Shown here: positions 33,131-45,899 of the stretch, piece after piece
Layout of the letters: every line of letters starts with the position of its first letter
How positions within the stretch are numbered: position 1 is the first letter of the stretch
NCBI GenBank assembly: GCA_035772735.1
Contig: JASDFA010000016.1
Coordinates: 170,009,001-170,073,000, forward strand
DNA from: Datura wrightii
Lineage: Eukaryota; Streptophyta; Magnoliopsida; Solanales; Solanaceae
DNA length: 64,000 nucleotides
Direction of reading: 5' to 3'
The notes under the pieces: generated by a model
The model's input: the letters and a program-made list of their open reading frames with translations, nothing else
What the model was told of the DNA's origin: nothing
The model's database searches: none
Position numbers and translations under genes: made by a program

Positions 33131-34690
33131 TTGAATCGATGTTTAAGTACCTGACAACCTTCAGAAAAATAAGCGAATTAAATGCAAACACTAGTTAGCA
33201 TATAAAAAAATATTAATAATAATACCAAAAAAATGAGTTTGTTAAAGATTTTCAAGCTGAACGAGCAAACTTAAACTCAGACATAAAGCAAAATTCTGAG
33301 GCATGAATTGGGCGATAATGACGGAACTTATGACTTCAGATGAGTGGTGTGACACTTGATGAATACCAGGGAGCTATAATATGAATGAGTAGATGGTGAC
33401 AGTGCTAAATAATTTAGCAAGTCAATAGAATGAACAAAACTAACTTATGCTGGACAATCAGATCCTTGATTAAAATAAAAGGAGATATGCACTGCTAAGT
33501 AAAAAGTGATGAATTATGCTTATTCAAGATAATCCAAAGTTATGGGAGATTGATGAGATATCATAAACTTAGTCGCAAGAATATCAAATAAAGTGGAGTT
33601 TGGACTTATTTTGTACAAATAAGATGATTATGTAACTACCAAAGAATGAATGCTAAAGAGGCTATTTTGGAAGACACATAAACTTATATTGATGAAAGAA
33701 AAACAATTTGAGCTAGGCTCTAGGATTGTATGTTTTTGGCCTAAAAGTGTAAGTTATATGGAATATAAGATTGAGAGAGTGTAAGCATGAAATGATTCTA
33801 GAATTATATAAAGATTAGAAATCAAAGAATGAAGGGAAATAAAATAAGAAACAATTACACAAATATATCTTAAATTAACATGTAGCAAATAATTCACGCT
33901 CTTTGTGCTAGAGGTAGACCTAGCGAATTCTGAGAGACAAACATGCCATAATGTATCATCCTATTTGGCACCCACTAAAGTACCCAATATAAATAATATA
34001 AATAATTTTTTCTTTATTTTACAAAATGAAAAATTACAAAAATGAACAATTACAAAAGGAATAAAGCTATAGTCTAAATGAAAAGGCTCCTCCTTCTTTT
34101 TGCTTCATCACAGCTTACACGAAATGAATTAGTCCTTTATAACTTGTATTATAAAAAATGTTAGTTTTGGCCTTCCCTCCTAAGGAGCGAATAGTCTACA
34201 TATTTAGGCATATTTACCACTCAAAATGAAATGCAAATAAGCATGATAATATCCCTTTTTATGGTTGTAAACCCCTTTGGGACATTGAGAAGGTCAAACT
34301 ATCGGTCTTGATACAACAAAAGTATCAAAATCTCCTTGGAATAATGCACAAATGATATGACCTAGACTTCTAAGAATTGGGATAGCCACAGACTCTATGC
34401 GAGAAGGCACGTGGTCACATGGTAGTAAAACTATCCATTTACCCCATGTATATGCCAACTCTCTAGATGAGTTTATTTAAAAAAAATTCAGAGAAATGCA
34501 AAGCACAACTCGCGTGTATAATGTTTATAGTGAGAAGTTCCCAAGTGGGGGAAGTATAAGCGAAATGACAGTTATAAATCTATAACAATTATCATGTAGT
34601 GAAACTAATAACACAACAAACAATAAAGAAAATCAACAAGTATTTAATAAAGCAATACAAGTAAAATACATAAATAAAGAAGTTTGGGAA
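33131..34690 (-). other. Probable leader of element IV, no gene seen
   Basis: AT-rich 1.5-kb stretch upstream, on the minus strand, of the Tat-like gag. No coding motif was found on either strand. Long leaders are usual in Tat-type elements, but I could not identify a primer site or LTR edge. The join with element V's LTR lies somewhere in about 34640-34800. Confidence 0.3.
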
Positions 34691-34799
34691 CAAACTCGTT
34701 GCCAGCACTGGAAGTTTAAATCATGATATGCGTGAACATGCTTGAAATATGTGAGCTGGCCATGAAAGGAGGGACCATGAGTCGACCACATTTCATAAA

Positions 34800-35900
34800 C
34801 TTGATAATCGTTAAAGTCATGCATACTTGAGAAAAATCCTCATACTTGAGAAAAATCCTCATACTTGAAATTCAAAAACTCATGAAGAGTCTTTATAGGA
34901 AATCATGTACATAAACCACAAAACATAAATTAGGGCCTGAGAGAATTGAAATCATAAGAGGATCATAGATTTTCGTAAAAAGAATTCAGCCCTAAAAGTT
35001 CATAATCATACTTGTAATATACGAAACCACAATTTCATGAAAAACTTGAAGGGAACATAAATCCCAATCATGGAATCATTAATCTAATCAAATTAGTTAT
35101 ATCCGGAATAGAATCATAGATGAATTTAAGAATTCCCAACATTAACCCTACGAATTTTCGAATTAGGGCATGGGGAATGGGTGATCACGGATTTCATAAG
35201 GGAAAAGAAATCATAATCATAAGAACACAAATTGAATCTTGAGGGAACTAATTTCATGGAAGAACATGAAAGAATTCATCCACAATAAGCTTGACACTAA
35301 AATTTTGAAAATTTAGGCGTGGGAGGTGAGAATCTTGAATTCAATTTGAAAAGAGCACGAGGGTGGAAGGATTTTCCCCGTTTATAACCCTACATACCTG
35401 GTCTGATGCTCTCTTAACTTGTCTTGAAGAGCCCAAAAAGATTTGAAGAAGAACCCAAGCTCCTTTATTAGAAAATCCAACTATCGTTCTTTTGGAGAGG
35501 GTGGGGATTTAGGCTTGGTTAATCCCTTTAATCTGACATTTAGGAAGCCCAAAACAACATCATTTAGGAGTTAGAAGCATAGGAGTTCACTAAAATACCC
35601 CCAAACCATCGAATAAAATCCTGAAACTGGTAGCTACTATGACCAACAGTACAAGGCGTGGTTTGATTGTACGACCCGTACTAAGGTTCGTACAATTCCT
35701 GGTGTTGTTTCATTAAAACACTCATAAATCCTTACTTCAAACATCGATTGATTCAAGGTCAGATGCATTGGAAAGAACACTCAGAGGGCTTCTATTTGAT
35801 ATACTGAATCACCCAATAACACTTTGTAAAATAGGATATATGGTCACTTGAAGTTGACCCTTGTAAGAACTGATACAAAAATCTAATTGGTACGAAGGCT
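34800..35900 (-). repeat. Element V 3' LTR, inner part, left end uncertain
   Basis: From about 35440 it aligns closely with the other LTR of element V at 41865-42285 (both carry TTCTTTTGGAGAGGGTG and CACTTTGTAAAATAGGATAT). To the left the match is lost because the other LTR is shortened there. A 19-base word TCATACTTGAGAAAAATCC is tandemly repeated near 34830-34865. It is cut at 35900 by the solo LTR and continues at 37323. Confidence 0.65.
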
Positions 35901-37317
35901 TGATAACGCTCAAACTCACCTTCCTGACAATGTGCGAAGCAGACATTGTCAATAAACAACCCAACAAAGGTTGGGGTCGATCCCACACGAAATATGGAAG
36001 GATATAGAAGAACGCTCGTATTTAATATTTTAAGTCAATTATCTCCTAAAAGGGGGGAATTTGTAAAAAGCGACAAGTAACAATGTTAAGAAGTTGAATG
36101 TTGATTCCAAATTAATGAAATTAACTAGGGTAAGTGTCCCTTATGGATTCATAACTACTTTGGGTCTTACACTTGTGATCTATCCCAATAATTTACTTGT
36201 AGAACTGATAACTAGGGTCCATCCAATCAACTAGTTCGTCCCTATTGGATGACTATACTCAATTACCGAATTAGGTATCATTAGTGATTTCACTTTAACT
36301 ATTGTCAATTTGTTCCAAAATTAACTATGTTTCGACCACAGCTCAAGTTATACAATGATCATAAAGATCAAGGCTTTGTTGTACTTCTCTTTTCCTAATC
36401 TCTACCTCTCTAGGCTCAAGCAAGTAAAGAATTCGGGCAAGTCCTAACGTTGCGCACCATTAAGAAACATTTAAGATGAAGAGAATACAATACAAGCATT
36501 TTGTATTGGTTTAGAATCACTTTATGCAAATCCTAGTTTGTTAATTCACCATGGTTACCACAATCCCAGTTGTGGAGGTTTAAGCCTCTCATGATTATAA
36601 GTAAATTAATAGCATTCATATACAAACACATAATTTAATATTTACAAAGATGATTGGAAGAAACTCAATTGATTATTGCAAGAAATAAGGAAGAATAGTT
36701 CAACAAAAAGTATTTCAACGTGTTTTGTAAAATAAAACTTCTAACTCCCAATTGTCTAAAACTTCGCTTCTAGTTCGCTCTCTATTACAAAGAAATAAAG
36801 GGTATTTATGTAGATTTATGCTTTCCTTATTCCTTCAAGCATTTGATTTTGGATTTGTAGCTCCTTTTCCTAGTTGAAGTAGGAATCCCTTTTTAGCAGC
36901 CAAATAGGGTCAACGCATCACGCCTTGCATCAAGCAGAATGTGTTGTGCCTAGCACATGGCATTGCAACAAATTTGTGTTGTGTTGCGCATGTCACTACG
37001 CTGAAAGGCCGGTGCCTCGTGCCTCTGGTCACGCAGCAAGGTCGGAGCCTCGCGCTGCTGGTTGCGCAGGTGCGCCAGTGCAATGTTGCATGCACTGATC
37101 TTGACTTGTTTAATCCAACTTCTTCACCTTTGTTCCAAAAGCCTCAAATACACCCAAAATCCATCATTTTTAGCCCTAAAATCATCTAATCATGTGCATT
37201 ATCTCTTTTCACAGATATATATGATAAACCATATGAAAACACACACAATTTGTTCTCGAAACATAGTAAAGTATAGGCAAAGTATGGCTAAGAAGTGTGT
37301 AAATACGCCCTTCGTCA
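35901..37317 (-). mobile_element. Athila-like solo LTR
   Basis: A 1417-bp LTR with TG...CA ends on the minus strand, flanked by perfect 5-bp duplications AGGCT (35896-35900, 37318-37322). No internal sequence or primer site adjoins it. Its end (GGTTGGGGTCGATCCCAC on the plus strand) resembles the end of element VI's LTR in reverse. A TATA-like ACATAAATACC lies near 36806 and a GC-rich block at about 36905-37105. It is the product of LTR-LTR recombination, which removed a full element. Confidence 0.85.
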
Positions 37318-37322
37318 AGGCT

Positions 37323-37932
37323 ATCAACGCAACTTTGTGCTAGAGGTTCCTTATGATCTTAATTTGTATCCAAGGCACTTCTCATACTTAAGAATTGGTC
37401 TAACACATAGTTTCCATAAAATTCATCGGGTTCGGGCCTATCCACATACCTAGAAGGGTTCCAAACTTGGCCTGAAAGTCTGATGCATTATAATATATTA
37501 ACTCACGACTGAAACGACGATTTGTACCATCATATTACGACTCATAACACATGTCATACCACCAACCTACAGCTTGTGGTTTCTTCCCATGAATAATGAG
37601 CCCTTTTTCCCCATCTCTCTAATATATTCCACGGATGCATAACCACAACCCTTCATTCCCTGCTATGAGTCATACCATAACTCGTACAACCAACACTTGG
37701 ATACCTATAGGCAAGCTACGACTCTTGACCATGGGTCATACCCACATACGATGACTCGTAGTGGGAACTCGTGGTCTAGAGAACCAAAGTCTCTGCTCTG
37801 AACCACGAGTATTCTTACAACCCGTACTACCATCCTCTGACTCATAAGTTGTGTCGTACTGAGGCAATTTTCCCAACTTTTATGCTAATCACATTTCAAA
37901 TCTCAAGTCTAGTCTTATCCCGGGGCATTATA
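37323..37932 (-). repeat. Element V 3' LTR, outer part
   Basis: It resumes after the solo LTR and ends at 37932 with minus-strand TATAATGCCCCGGGATAAG, where the expected TG start is mutated to TA. It contains decayed ACGAGT and ACGACTCGT words. The minus-strand polypurine AAGGGGAATATAT follows at 37933-37948. Confidence 0.7.
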
Positions 37933-38219
37933 ATATATTCCCCTTGGGAACATTCATCCTCGAATGTAGGTTAAGCATATAGAAGAAATGGGGAAAGAAC
38001 TGCAATCCCAAATACTAAACATCTGAAGCTGAAAACTGACGGAGTGACTAACTGTAGAATAATACACATGACTGAACTGAATTCATGAATTATACATACA
38101 TGCTAGAACATGAATGGAACTGAGAGACATGAACTTGACATGAACCTGAATAGAGTTCTAAGGATGAAATTTATACATCAATTTGGACCGAAATTGGAAG
38201 AAAATAGGTGCGGGTATAT

Positions 38220-39260
38220 AGCCATCGCATCTTCTTCGACTTCCCATGTAGCTCCCTCAAAAAGTTAATTCCTCCACAAAACCATCACTGAGCTACTTCC
38301 TTGTTCCTCAACTTATGAACTTGACGATCAAGGATCCCAACTGGTACCTCCTCATAGGTAAGGTTTTCCTTCATCCTAATGTCCTCTACTGGAACAACTA
38401 GAGATGGATCTCTGATGCATTTCTTCAACAAGGACATATGAAACACCGGATGCACTGAAGCTAACTCCGCTGGTAGCTCCAACTCATAAGCCACCTTGCC
38501 AACACGTCTCACAATCCTGTATGGCCTAACATACTGGGGACTAAGCTTCCCCTTTTTTTTCGAACCTCATAACTCCCTTCATGGGAGACACCTCCAGCAA
38601 TACCCAATCATCAACGGCAAACTCATGAACCCTCCTCCTAACATCCACATAAGATTTCTATTGACTTCGAGTTGTTTTCAGCCTATCTCTAATAAGTTGA
38701 CTTTCTCCATAGCCTCATGAACTAGATATGACCCTATAAATGTGGCCTCACCTACCTCAAATCATCGAATAGATGGTTTATATCTCCACCTGTAAAGTGT
38801 CTCAAACGGAGCCATCTGAATGCTGGAATGATAACTATCATTGTATGCAAACTCGAAAAGAGGTAAGTGATCATCCCAACTATCCTTGGAATTAATTACA
38901 CATGCTCTCAATGTATCCTCAAGAGTCTGAATGGTTCGCTAGGCCGGACCATCTATCTACGTGTGAAAAGTGGTGCTAAGGTTTAACGGAGTACCATGAC
39001 CTTTTTGAATCGATCCTCAAAATTAAGAGGTGAACTAGGTACCCCTATCCAAGATAATGTACAAAAGAACTCCACATAAATAAACAAACACCCCGATATA
39101 AAATTTAGCATAGTCCTTATGCTGACTTGGGCATTTGATCTACTCTCACTTGGTTAGAATCATGCAGTCGGCGCATACGAGATGACCCTGTAACAAAATC
39201 TACCTTGATCTCTTCCCTCTTCCACATAGGAATATAGAAATCCTATAGAATATTTCCCGG
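38220..39260 (-). pseudogene. Integrase remnant, element V
   Basis: The minus strand carries the integrase core piece EEIKVDFVTG (near 39210), then AYNDSYHSSIQMAPFE (near 38830). The C-terminal segment RRVGKVAYELELPAEL with HPVFHMSLLKKC and VGILDRQVHKLRNKEVAQ (38285-38512) follows. The chromodomain-like tail near 38250 is degraded. Many stops and shifts. Confidence 0.8.
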
Positions 39261-40285
39261 TCCCTAATGCTCAATCTCCCCAACCTCTCCTCCCCTATGA
39301 TCCTATTTATACTAGAATCGGAGTCAAACGACATACTTCAACCAAGTTCAAGCTAACTCGACCACACCTCCTACAACCTAGAGTTACCCACCAAGAATAT
39401 TACTTCCCCCTTTCCAAGTAAGTCATACAAGTTAGAGCTCTAATCAAAAGGTCACTATTCACACCATATTATGGTCTACCTGCACATCACCTCCTCATTC
39501 AAGCCTATCACTTATGATCATTCTATGGCTCCTTGTAGCTAACACTATCCTAGAATTTCCATATCTCCTAGGTTTGGCTAATAAATGTGCTTCATGAACT
39601 TCTACATACCTGACACCTATGGCATGAATAGAGAGTCATCTTGAACATACACATTGTAACCATCACTTCCATCATGGGGAGACGTACATGGGGCTTAGAG
39701 TAAGAAAATCGTAAGCACGAATCATTCAAGAAATTTGAGTTAGGCACATGCCTGACATAGCAGAATCTTATGAGCCGCTAAGGAAAATCTTAAGGACTGA
39801 GTTCATAAAGTTGAGCATGCTGAGAGACATGGGTTTACATATAGAACGAGGGTCATAACATGAAGCTGAGTTTTATGGAGTCATTGAATAAGATTGGGAT
39901 CGCTGACTGAAGCAGTTACCTATCATTCTAGGAACCCAAATATAAGCATGAGTAAAGCATAATGTTGATGCATAAGGGAGATTATTTGAATGGGAAGGAA
40001 TTTACACCCCATAGATACTATTTATAGTACTTCCTTACAAAAAATAACTCAAGATTTGACTCGGCCTCTCAACTTAGCATATTCCCCCTAGCTTAAAGTC
40101 ATCATTCTATGGCCCTTGGATCCCTTCTTAAGTCTAGGTTGACATCACTAGCTCTTGATATTACCTTCACCCCCAAAGCTATCATTGAAGGCTTTATACT
40201 TATAACCATTTCCTACCCTCCACGAGATGAATCTTATACTAAAATGGAAAAAAGGACCTTACACCTTAGACTAGGGCTCCTGGGC
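39261..40285 (-). other. Unassigned stretch inside element V
   Basis: About 1 kb where protease, RT and RNase H should be, but I recognise no domain on either strand. It is either extremely decayed or replaced by unrelated sequence, and the element is several kb too short. Confidence 0.4.
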
Positions 40286-41250
40286 CTAGAAAAATGCAAG
40301 GGTCAATATGAAAAGATCATAACATACCTGCGACTGCATCTGGAGCTGGCCGCCACCTGTATTAGATAACCCACCCTGCTGAGATGGGCGAGCTATCTGA
40401 GCTGCTAATCTGGTGGCTGGAGTGCTGGCTCTACCCTTGCCATGACTAGCTGATGGGCAATCCCTGAGCATGTATCCGAGCTTACCCCACTCAAAACAAC
40501 CATATTTTCCAAACAAACACTCTCCTGGGTGTTTTCTACTGTATTTCAGGCATGTCGGCTACTGGAGGGGTGGCCAAGGCACGTCCTCTCTAGACACTAT
40601 ACTTGGCCGACGGGCAGCCTCTGAGTTTATGATTGAGCTGGCCACACCAAAAGCAATCATCTAAACCCATCAAGTTCTTCCCTGGGTGGTTCTTCCCACA
40701 TCTTCTGCATGCTAGGCATGTAATTTCCCTTACCCTAGATTTGTTCCCCCAATTCAGAGCCAAAGATCTCTAATGAAGCCGAGGGTGATTTCCACCACCT
40801 GACCCTTGTTGGGAAAACTCAAAGTTCCCCGTCTTGGCCCTCTTGTTTCCATTTCCTCTCCCTTTGATCTCCCTATTCTCTTTCGAACTAAGAAACTTAG
40901 GTAGACTCTTTTCCGTGAAGTCTTAAACCCTAGTAATTGTCGTCTCTCCGGTAGAGTCTATGAATGTAATGGCTTGCTGATTAAGCTTAGTGGTCATGGG
41001 TCTTACCAACACTCTGAAGGAAGCACCGAGCTCCGCATCCATAACCATTCCGAATAGGGGGCCAACTAGAGTTGGTGGGGCTGTTTGACCTTTATTGGTT
41101 CTTCAGGGAGACATGCTTCTGCAAACATGTATAGCACGAGTTAGGAGGGTAGAAGAGTTGAGCTTCATAGCATGAGGTAGAATCATGAAAGAAGGGAAGT
41201 TTCCTAAAACATTTTCTAGCTTCTTAGACATAAGTGTGGCGCGTTTCACA
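40286..41250 (-). pseudogene. Gag remnant with two knuckle-like motifs, element V
   Basis: The minus strand shows LNQQAITFIDSTGETTI and DFTEKSLPKFLSSKENRE, then SQQGSGGGNH. A first zinc-knuckle set follows (CRRCGKNHPG, then DCFWCGQLNHKLRGCPSA near 40620). About 120 bases later a second knuckle copy reads GCFEWGKLGYMLRDCPSA (near 40480), with Cys to Trp and His to Tyr changes. The two copies suggest a local duplication or two fused gag tails. Stops are frequent. Confidence 0.65.
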
Positions 41251-41314
41251 CCTATGAAAAAGACTCTACTTAACGCAGCTTTCAGAAAACCTAGGATACT
41301 TCAAAACCTAATAC

Positions 41315-41328
41315 TCTGATACAAAGTT
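41315..41328 (-). other. Primer binding site remnant, initiator-Met (element V)
   Basis: The minus strand AACTTTGTATCAGAG directly follows the 5' LTR end CGTGACA. It differs by one base from the usual TTGGTATCAGAG. Confidence 0.75.
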
Positions 41329-42320
41329 TGTCACGACCGGGCATGGACCCTAGATCGAGACATGGGACCTAAAGACACGAATGACCCCAAGCTAACCCAT
41401 GGCATATGCATTAACAATTCAAGAGCATAACTAAGCGGGAATTTAAAATATTTCATGAACAAAGTGGAAGTTTGAATACATATATCATAAGAGAATAAGA
41501 AGATTCAACGCTCAACAAGACTGAGCATCCACATAATATCTAATAAGCCTCTAAACTATCTGATGAGCTGATGGGAAAATGCCCCACAAAACAACAAACT
41601 AAACTGAATGTCCTCGAAAGATGAGGACTCACCAACACTGGCTAAACTGGACTGATACGAAAGTAGGACTAATTGCACGGTTGAGTCTGATCTCTTGGAC
41701 GTGTATCACAAAACGATACAACATAGAGTATGTGGTCAGTACTTTGAATGACTAAATATACAAGGTAAGAAAAAACAAACTAATAAAATACATAAGAGTT
41801 CATAAGAGTAGGACATTTCAAAACATGATGTTATAATCTTAGCATTAACTAGCCCCTTTCTTGAGAGAAAATCCAACTATTGTTCTTTTGGAGAGGGTGA
41901 AGATTTAGGCTAGGTTAATTCCTTTAGTCTAACCTTTAGGTAGACCAAAACGACATCATTTAGGAGTTAGAAGGATAGGAGTTCACTAAAATGCCCCCAA
42001 ACCATCGAATTAAATCTTGCAACTGGCAGTTACTACATCCAACAGTATGGATCGTGGTTCGATTGTATGACCCGTACTGAGGTTCGTACAATGCCTGGTG
42101 CTGCTTCATTTAACCACTAATAACTTTTTACTCCAAACTCCGATTGACACAAGGTCCAATGCGTTGGAAAGATGAGTCAAAGGTCTTTCATTTGATGTAC
42201 TGAATCACCTATGAACACTTTGTAAAATAGGATATATGGTCGCTTGAAGTTGACCCCTGTAAGAATTGATACAAAAATCCAATTGGTAAGAAGACTCTCA
42301 ACTCAACTTTGTTCTTGATG
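41329..42320 (-). repeat. Element V 5' LTR, truncated
   Basis: It ends TCGTGACA on the minus strand at 41329. The segment 41865-42310 matches 35440-35900 and then 37318-37340 of the other LTR, which confirms the solo-LTR insertion there. An internal deletion lies near 41860. It is broken at 42320 by element VI. Confidence 0.75.
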
Positions 42321-43914
42321 TGTCACGGTTTTACCAAACTTTCGACGCTTAAAACTAAGAAAATATGCAAATTCCGGGTATGTTTATATAGATATAATGT
42401 GTTTTTATTGAGTGTTGCAGGAAAACAGGTTCGAAATGAAAAATAAGGAAAAAATTGGATCAAGTGTGGACTGCTAATCAGGTAATGAGTCATTGTCTCA
42501 TTGGACAACTCATTCCTTGAGTCATGGGAGAAAACAAGTGCAATGTGCAATGAACCAATGAAGACCACGAGTTTAAGGAATGACTTGTTACGACCGGTAA
42601 CGAGTCATTATGAGGGTTGTGAGGACTGGAGAAAAAATGCTGAAAAATTACCAGGGGATGCAACGAAAGACTCAACGAGGCATCGGGTGACTTGACAACT
42701 CATTGTGAGAAGTTTGGAACATCCATCATCTACATTAGAATTTTTGGGGATCAGTGGCCACGAGGGACCTAACGACTTGTGTTGTGACTTAACGAGTCAT
42801 TAAGTAACTCATTTTATTGAAGAAGTAGTCTACCAAGGATGACTCATTAATGCATGCCACGGATCGTTAGGAGACCTAACGAGTCATTACTTGGCCCATT
42901 GCCACTGCCGACTTGGATTCCGTTTTTAGTTAGGAAAGGTTTTATTTAAGACTATAAATACTTTATGTAGGTTTATTTTTATAGTACTGTTTTGTGATGA
43001 CTTTGAATGTTATTTTTGGGTGTTGTTTATTCCCATCATGGTTCAAGAAACAAGGTTTATAATTTTGTTCTTGATTTTGAGGATTAAAACAACATTGGAA
43101 TATTGTTCTTCGATTCTTGTTGATTTATTCAATACGTGTGGTTTCTTCTACATATCATTGTAAGTTGAAATTGTGATTTCTTCTCTAATTTACAATTGTG
43201 ATTCTTCAAACATGAGTAACTAAAGCCATAACTAGGATTGTGGGAACTATGATGAATTAACGCACATAGGTAAAACTACTTAGTGAATCTTGAATGGGGT
43301 TTATGCATGTATTGTTTTTTCCCTTTGTTTTAATTGTTTCTTAATGGTTGCAAATGTTAGAATTTTCCTTCTTCTTACTCACCAGATCAAGGGAGTAGTG
43401 AATGGGAAAAGGGATTAACAACGGAGATTTGAGGCTATCAACCCTCATCTAACATCTTAACCTTGTACGAAATAGCTAATCCCTTATTAAGGGTAAGGGT
43501 TAAATAAGTATACATCCTCATACGGACCAAGTTGCATGGTGATAGTCATCAAAATAAGGGATCAACCATTTAGGTGAAGTTATCTTACAGATATTGCATG
43601 CTAAGCACCAGAATAGATCACTAGTATAAAACGCCTTATGGTTATGAAGTCATGGGGAACACAATCCTAGTCAACTCACTTATTGAATACGATCAAATTT
43701 AATCAAGGATCAAATCATTGTTCTCTACTGCTTTTCATTATTTTGTGTTTCAAATATTCTCCCTTAAGAAATAAGTAAGCCAATAGTATTAGCTAAACGC
43801 ATTAACTAAAGTTTTCATCATATTCCTCATGGGATTCGACCCCAACCCTGGTTGGGTTCAATATTTGACATCGACCGCTTTATATATCATTATGAGGTAC
43901 AATTTGGGCGACAT
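42321..43914 (+). repeat. Element VI 5' LTR
   Basis: It starts TGTCACGG (or two bases earlier, TGTGTC) and ends GGGCGACA at 43914. About 1.6 kb. Decayed ATGAGTCATT and AACGAGTCATT words cluster at about 42480-42900. GGATTCGACCCCAACCCTGG near its end matches, in reverse, the end of the solo LTR at 35901. Confidence 0.78.
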
Positions 43915-43921
43915 TAAATTT

Positions 43922-43938
43922 TGGCGCCGTTGCCGGGG
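43922..43938 (+). other. Primer binding site, tRNA-Asp (element VI)
   Basis: TGGCGCCGTTGCCGGGG is an exact tRNA-Asp complement seven bases after the LTR. A pyrimidine-rich tract ending CTTAACAG (44030) follows, a possible splice acceptor before gag. Confidence 0.92.
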
Positions 43939-44039
43939 AATATGGCTTAGGATTTTGTTAATTGTGTTTGCTTTACTGTTGGTCCTTATTCCCTTTTTAT
44001 TTTTTTTCTTTGTTATTATTTTTCTTAACAGGTTGATGC

Positions 44040-45830
44040 ATGCCCAGTACTAGGAGCTGAGGAAAATATATGGTTCCAATTGATCATGAACTTGAAAAAA
44101 AACTGTGGAATCTAAGGAAAATGGCCAACGTACATGGGCAAGAGACAGTGGAAGAAGCAACAGCCAGAATGTTGGCTGAGGAGCAAGCTCGAGTAAGAGA
44201 TAGAGAGGTAGTGAGGCTCGCTGAAGAGCAATGCCAAACTACCGAAGCTGAGCGAGCTTGAAGGAACAGAGGTCCAAACCAACAGACACCGCTTCTTTGA
44301 AGATGATGATGATGATGATACTAATGAGGCCACTGCCACTGGAGCTATTATCCCTCCCCCTTTGCCTGCTGGGGAAAAGTTTGATATTACTAGTGCAATG
44401 ATCCAATTGCTCAACTTGAAAGGGGTATTTGCGGGTCATCGACTGATGATGCACATACTCACTTGACAAATTTTATGGGTATCTGCAAAGCATACAAACA
44501 ACCGAGAGTGAGTAAGGATGCAATCAGGCTGAGGTTCCTTTTCATTAGGGAGTGACGAAACCCTGTGCTTGGCTGAATTGCCAAATGATTCTATCACTAC
44601 TTGGGGGGAGCTTGAAAGAGCCTTTCTTGAAAGATTCTTCCCACCTTCCAGAGCAATCAGCTAAAACATGAAATCTACAACTTCAAGCGGTTGAATTTTG
44701 AAGCACTTTATGAGATGTGGCTGCGGTTCAACAAGAAGCTAAAAAAGGTGCCCAACCACAGAATCCCAAATGATACATTATTGGAGATATTTTATAGGTC
44801 TCTGAATGCTAACACCAAGGCGGTGGCTGTTACTATCTCGGGCGGAACATTCATGAGCCATACTTATGCTGAAGCTGTTGAGGTCCTTGACAGGATAACC
44901 AAAACCAACCACGCATGGCACATAAGAGAGTCGAAAGCTCCGGTTAGTCTTTATGTAGTAGGTATGTCTGTGAAGCAAAGATGATAGGATGAAGAGCGAG
45001 ACCAGGATATTGCTAAGATTAAAACCACAATGGGGATACTTGCTAAACATTTTATGGGAGCTGGGGCTGAAAAGGTGAATGCAGTAGGTTCTTAGGGCAA
45101 GGCCCCGAGAAATAATGGAGGCGAATCAGAATCTGAGGAGGAAGCAAATTACTTGAATGATCAAAGGGCGGGTTTCCGGACCAACATATGAGGGTCTAAC
45201 CAAGACACTTGGCATCAAGGTCAGGGGAAACAAGGTCAAAACTATTACAGATATAACAACTACAACCGGGGCCAATACAAGGATAGGAGCAGAGGCAGAG
45301 ACAATGGGGACTGAAAAAGCGTGAGGAGTAAAAAAATGATAGAAGCGGTCTATATGTTCCTCCAAGGAACTGTGAATCAGAGTCTAGTGGTTCAAGGGTG
45401 GAAGACATGTTTTCTAAGGTACTCAAGAAGATGAAGGCAACAGATTGCCATTTTAAGGAATTCCGCGCTGATATTTCTGGTATGAACCAAAAGGTGGAAT
45501 CACATGTCGTTGCCATTAAGAAGTAGCTTGGTCAGATGTTTGTTGCTATGAACCAGAGGTAGAAGGGAACGCTTCCCAGCAATATAGTTCAAAATCTAAA
45601 AAATTACAGTCATTGCGTGTCGGTCGCTACTAGGAGTAGGAATCCGACAGTTGATCCTCCGAGGCTGGTTGTGACTGATGAGATAGTTGAGCCCGTGGTG
45701 ATTTATGATGATAAAGTGGCGTACTCTGAGGAGTAGATTTTGCTTGAAGATTCCATGGATATGACAGCTCCTAATAATGCATAGGAGAATGGGTATGGAA
45801 AAGGGAAGGAGAAGGAGGTACCTTAAAAGA
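44040..45830 (+). pseudogene. Athila-type gag, element VI
   Basis: ATG at 44040 reads MPSTRS then TGA at 44058. The frame continues past it with MVPIDHELEKKLWNLRKM. A later segment shows LPNDSITTWGELERAFLERF (capsid, near 44590), then LNFEALYEMWLRFNKKLKK and LYVVGMSVKQR. A Tyr/Gly/Arg-rich stretch near 45240 is nucleocapsid-like. Several stops (for example 44259, 44982) and frameshifts. It leads into the protease region at about 45900. Confidence 0.82.
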
Positions 45831-45899
45831 TCACGCCAATTCCTAGACCTCCTCCCCTTTTCCCGCAGAGGCTAAAGAAGAAGGTTGTAGATGGAAAGT

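Larger units (their letters stand above)
34700..42320 (-). mobile_element. Element V: decayed Tekay-like element
   Basis: The minus-strand element has a 3' LTR (about 34.7-37.9 kb, holding a solo LTR), integrase remnants, a large internal deletion, gag remnants, an initiator-Met primer site and a 5' LTR from 41329. Element VI cuts its 5' LTR at 42320. Its two LTRs and its integrase tail place it close to elements I and II. No target duplication can be confirmed, because one edge is lost and the other lies beyond element VI. Confidence 0.75.
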
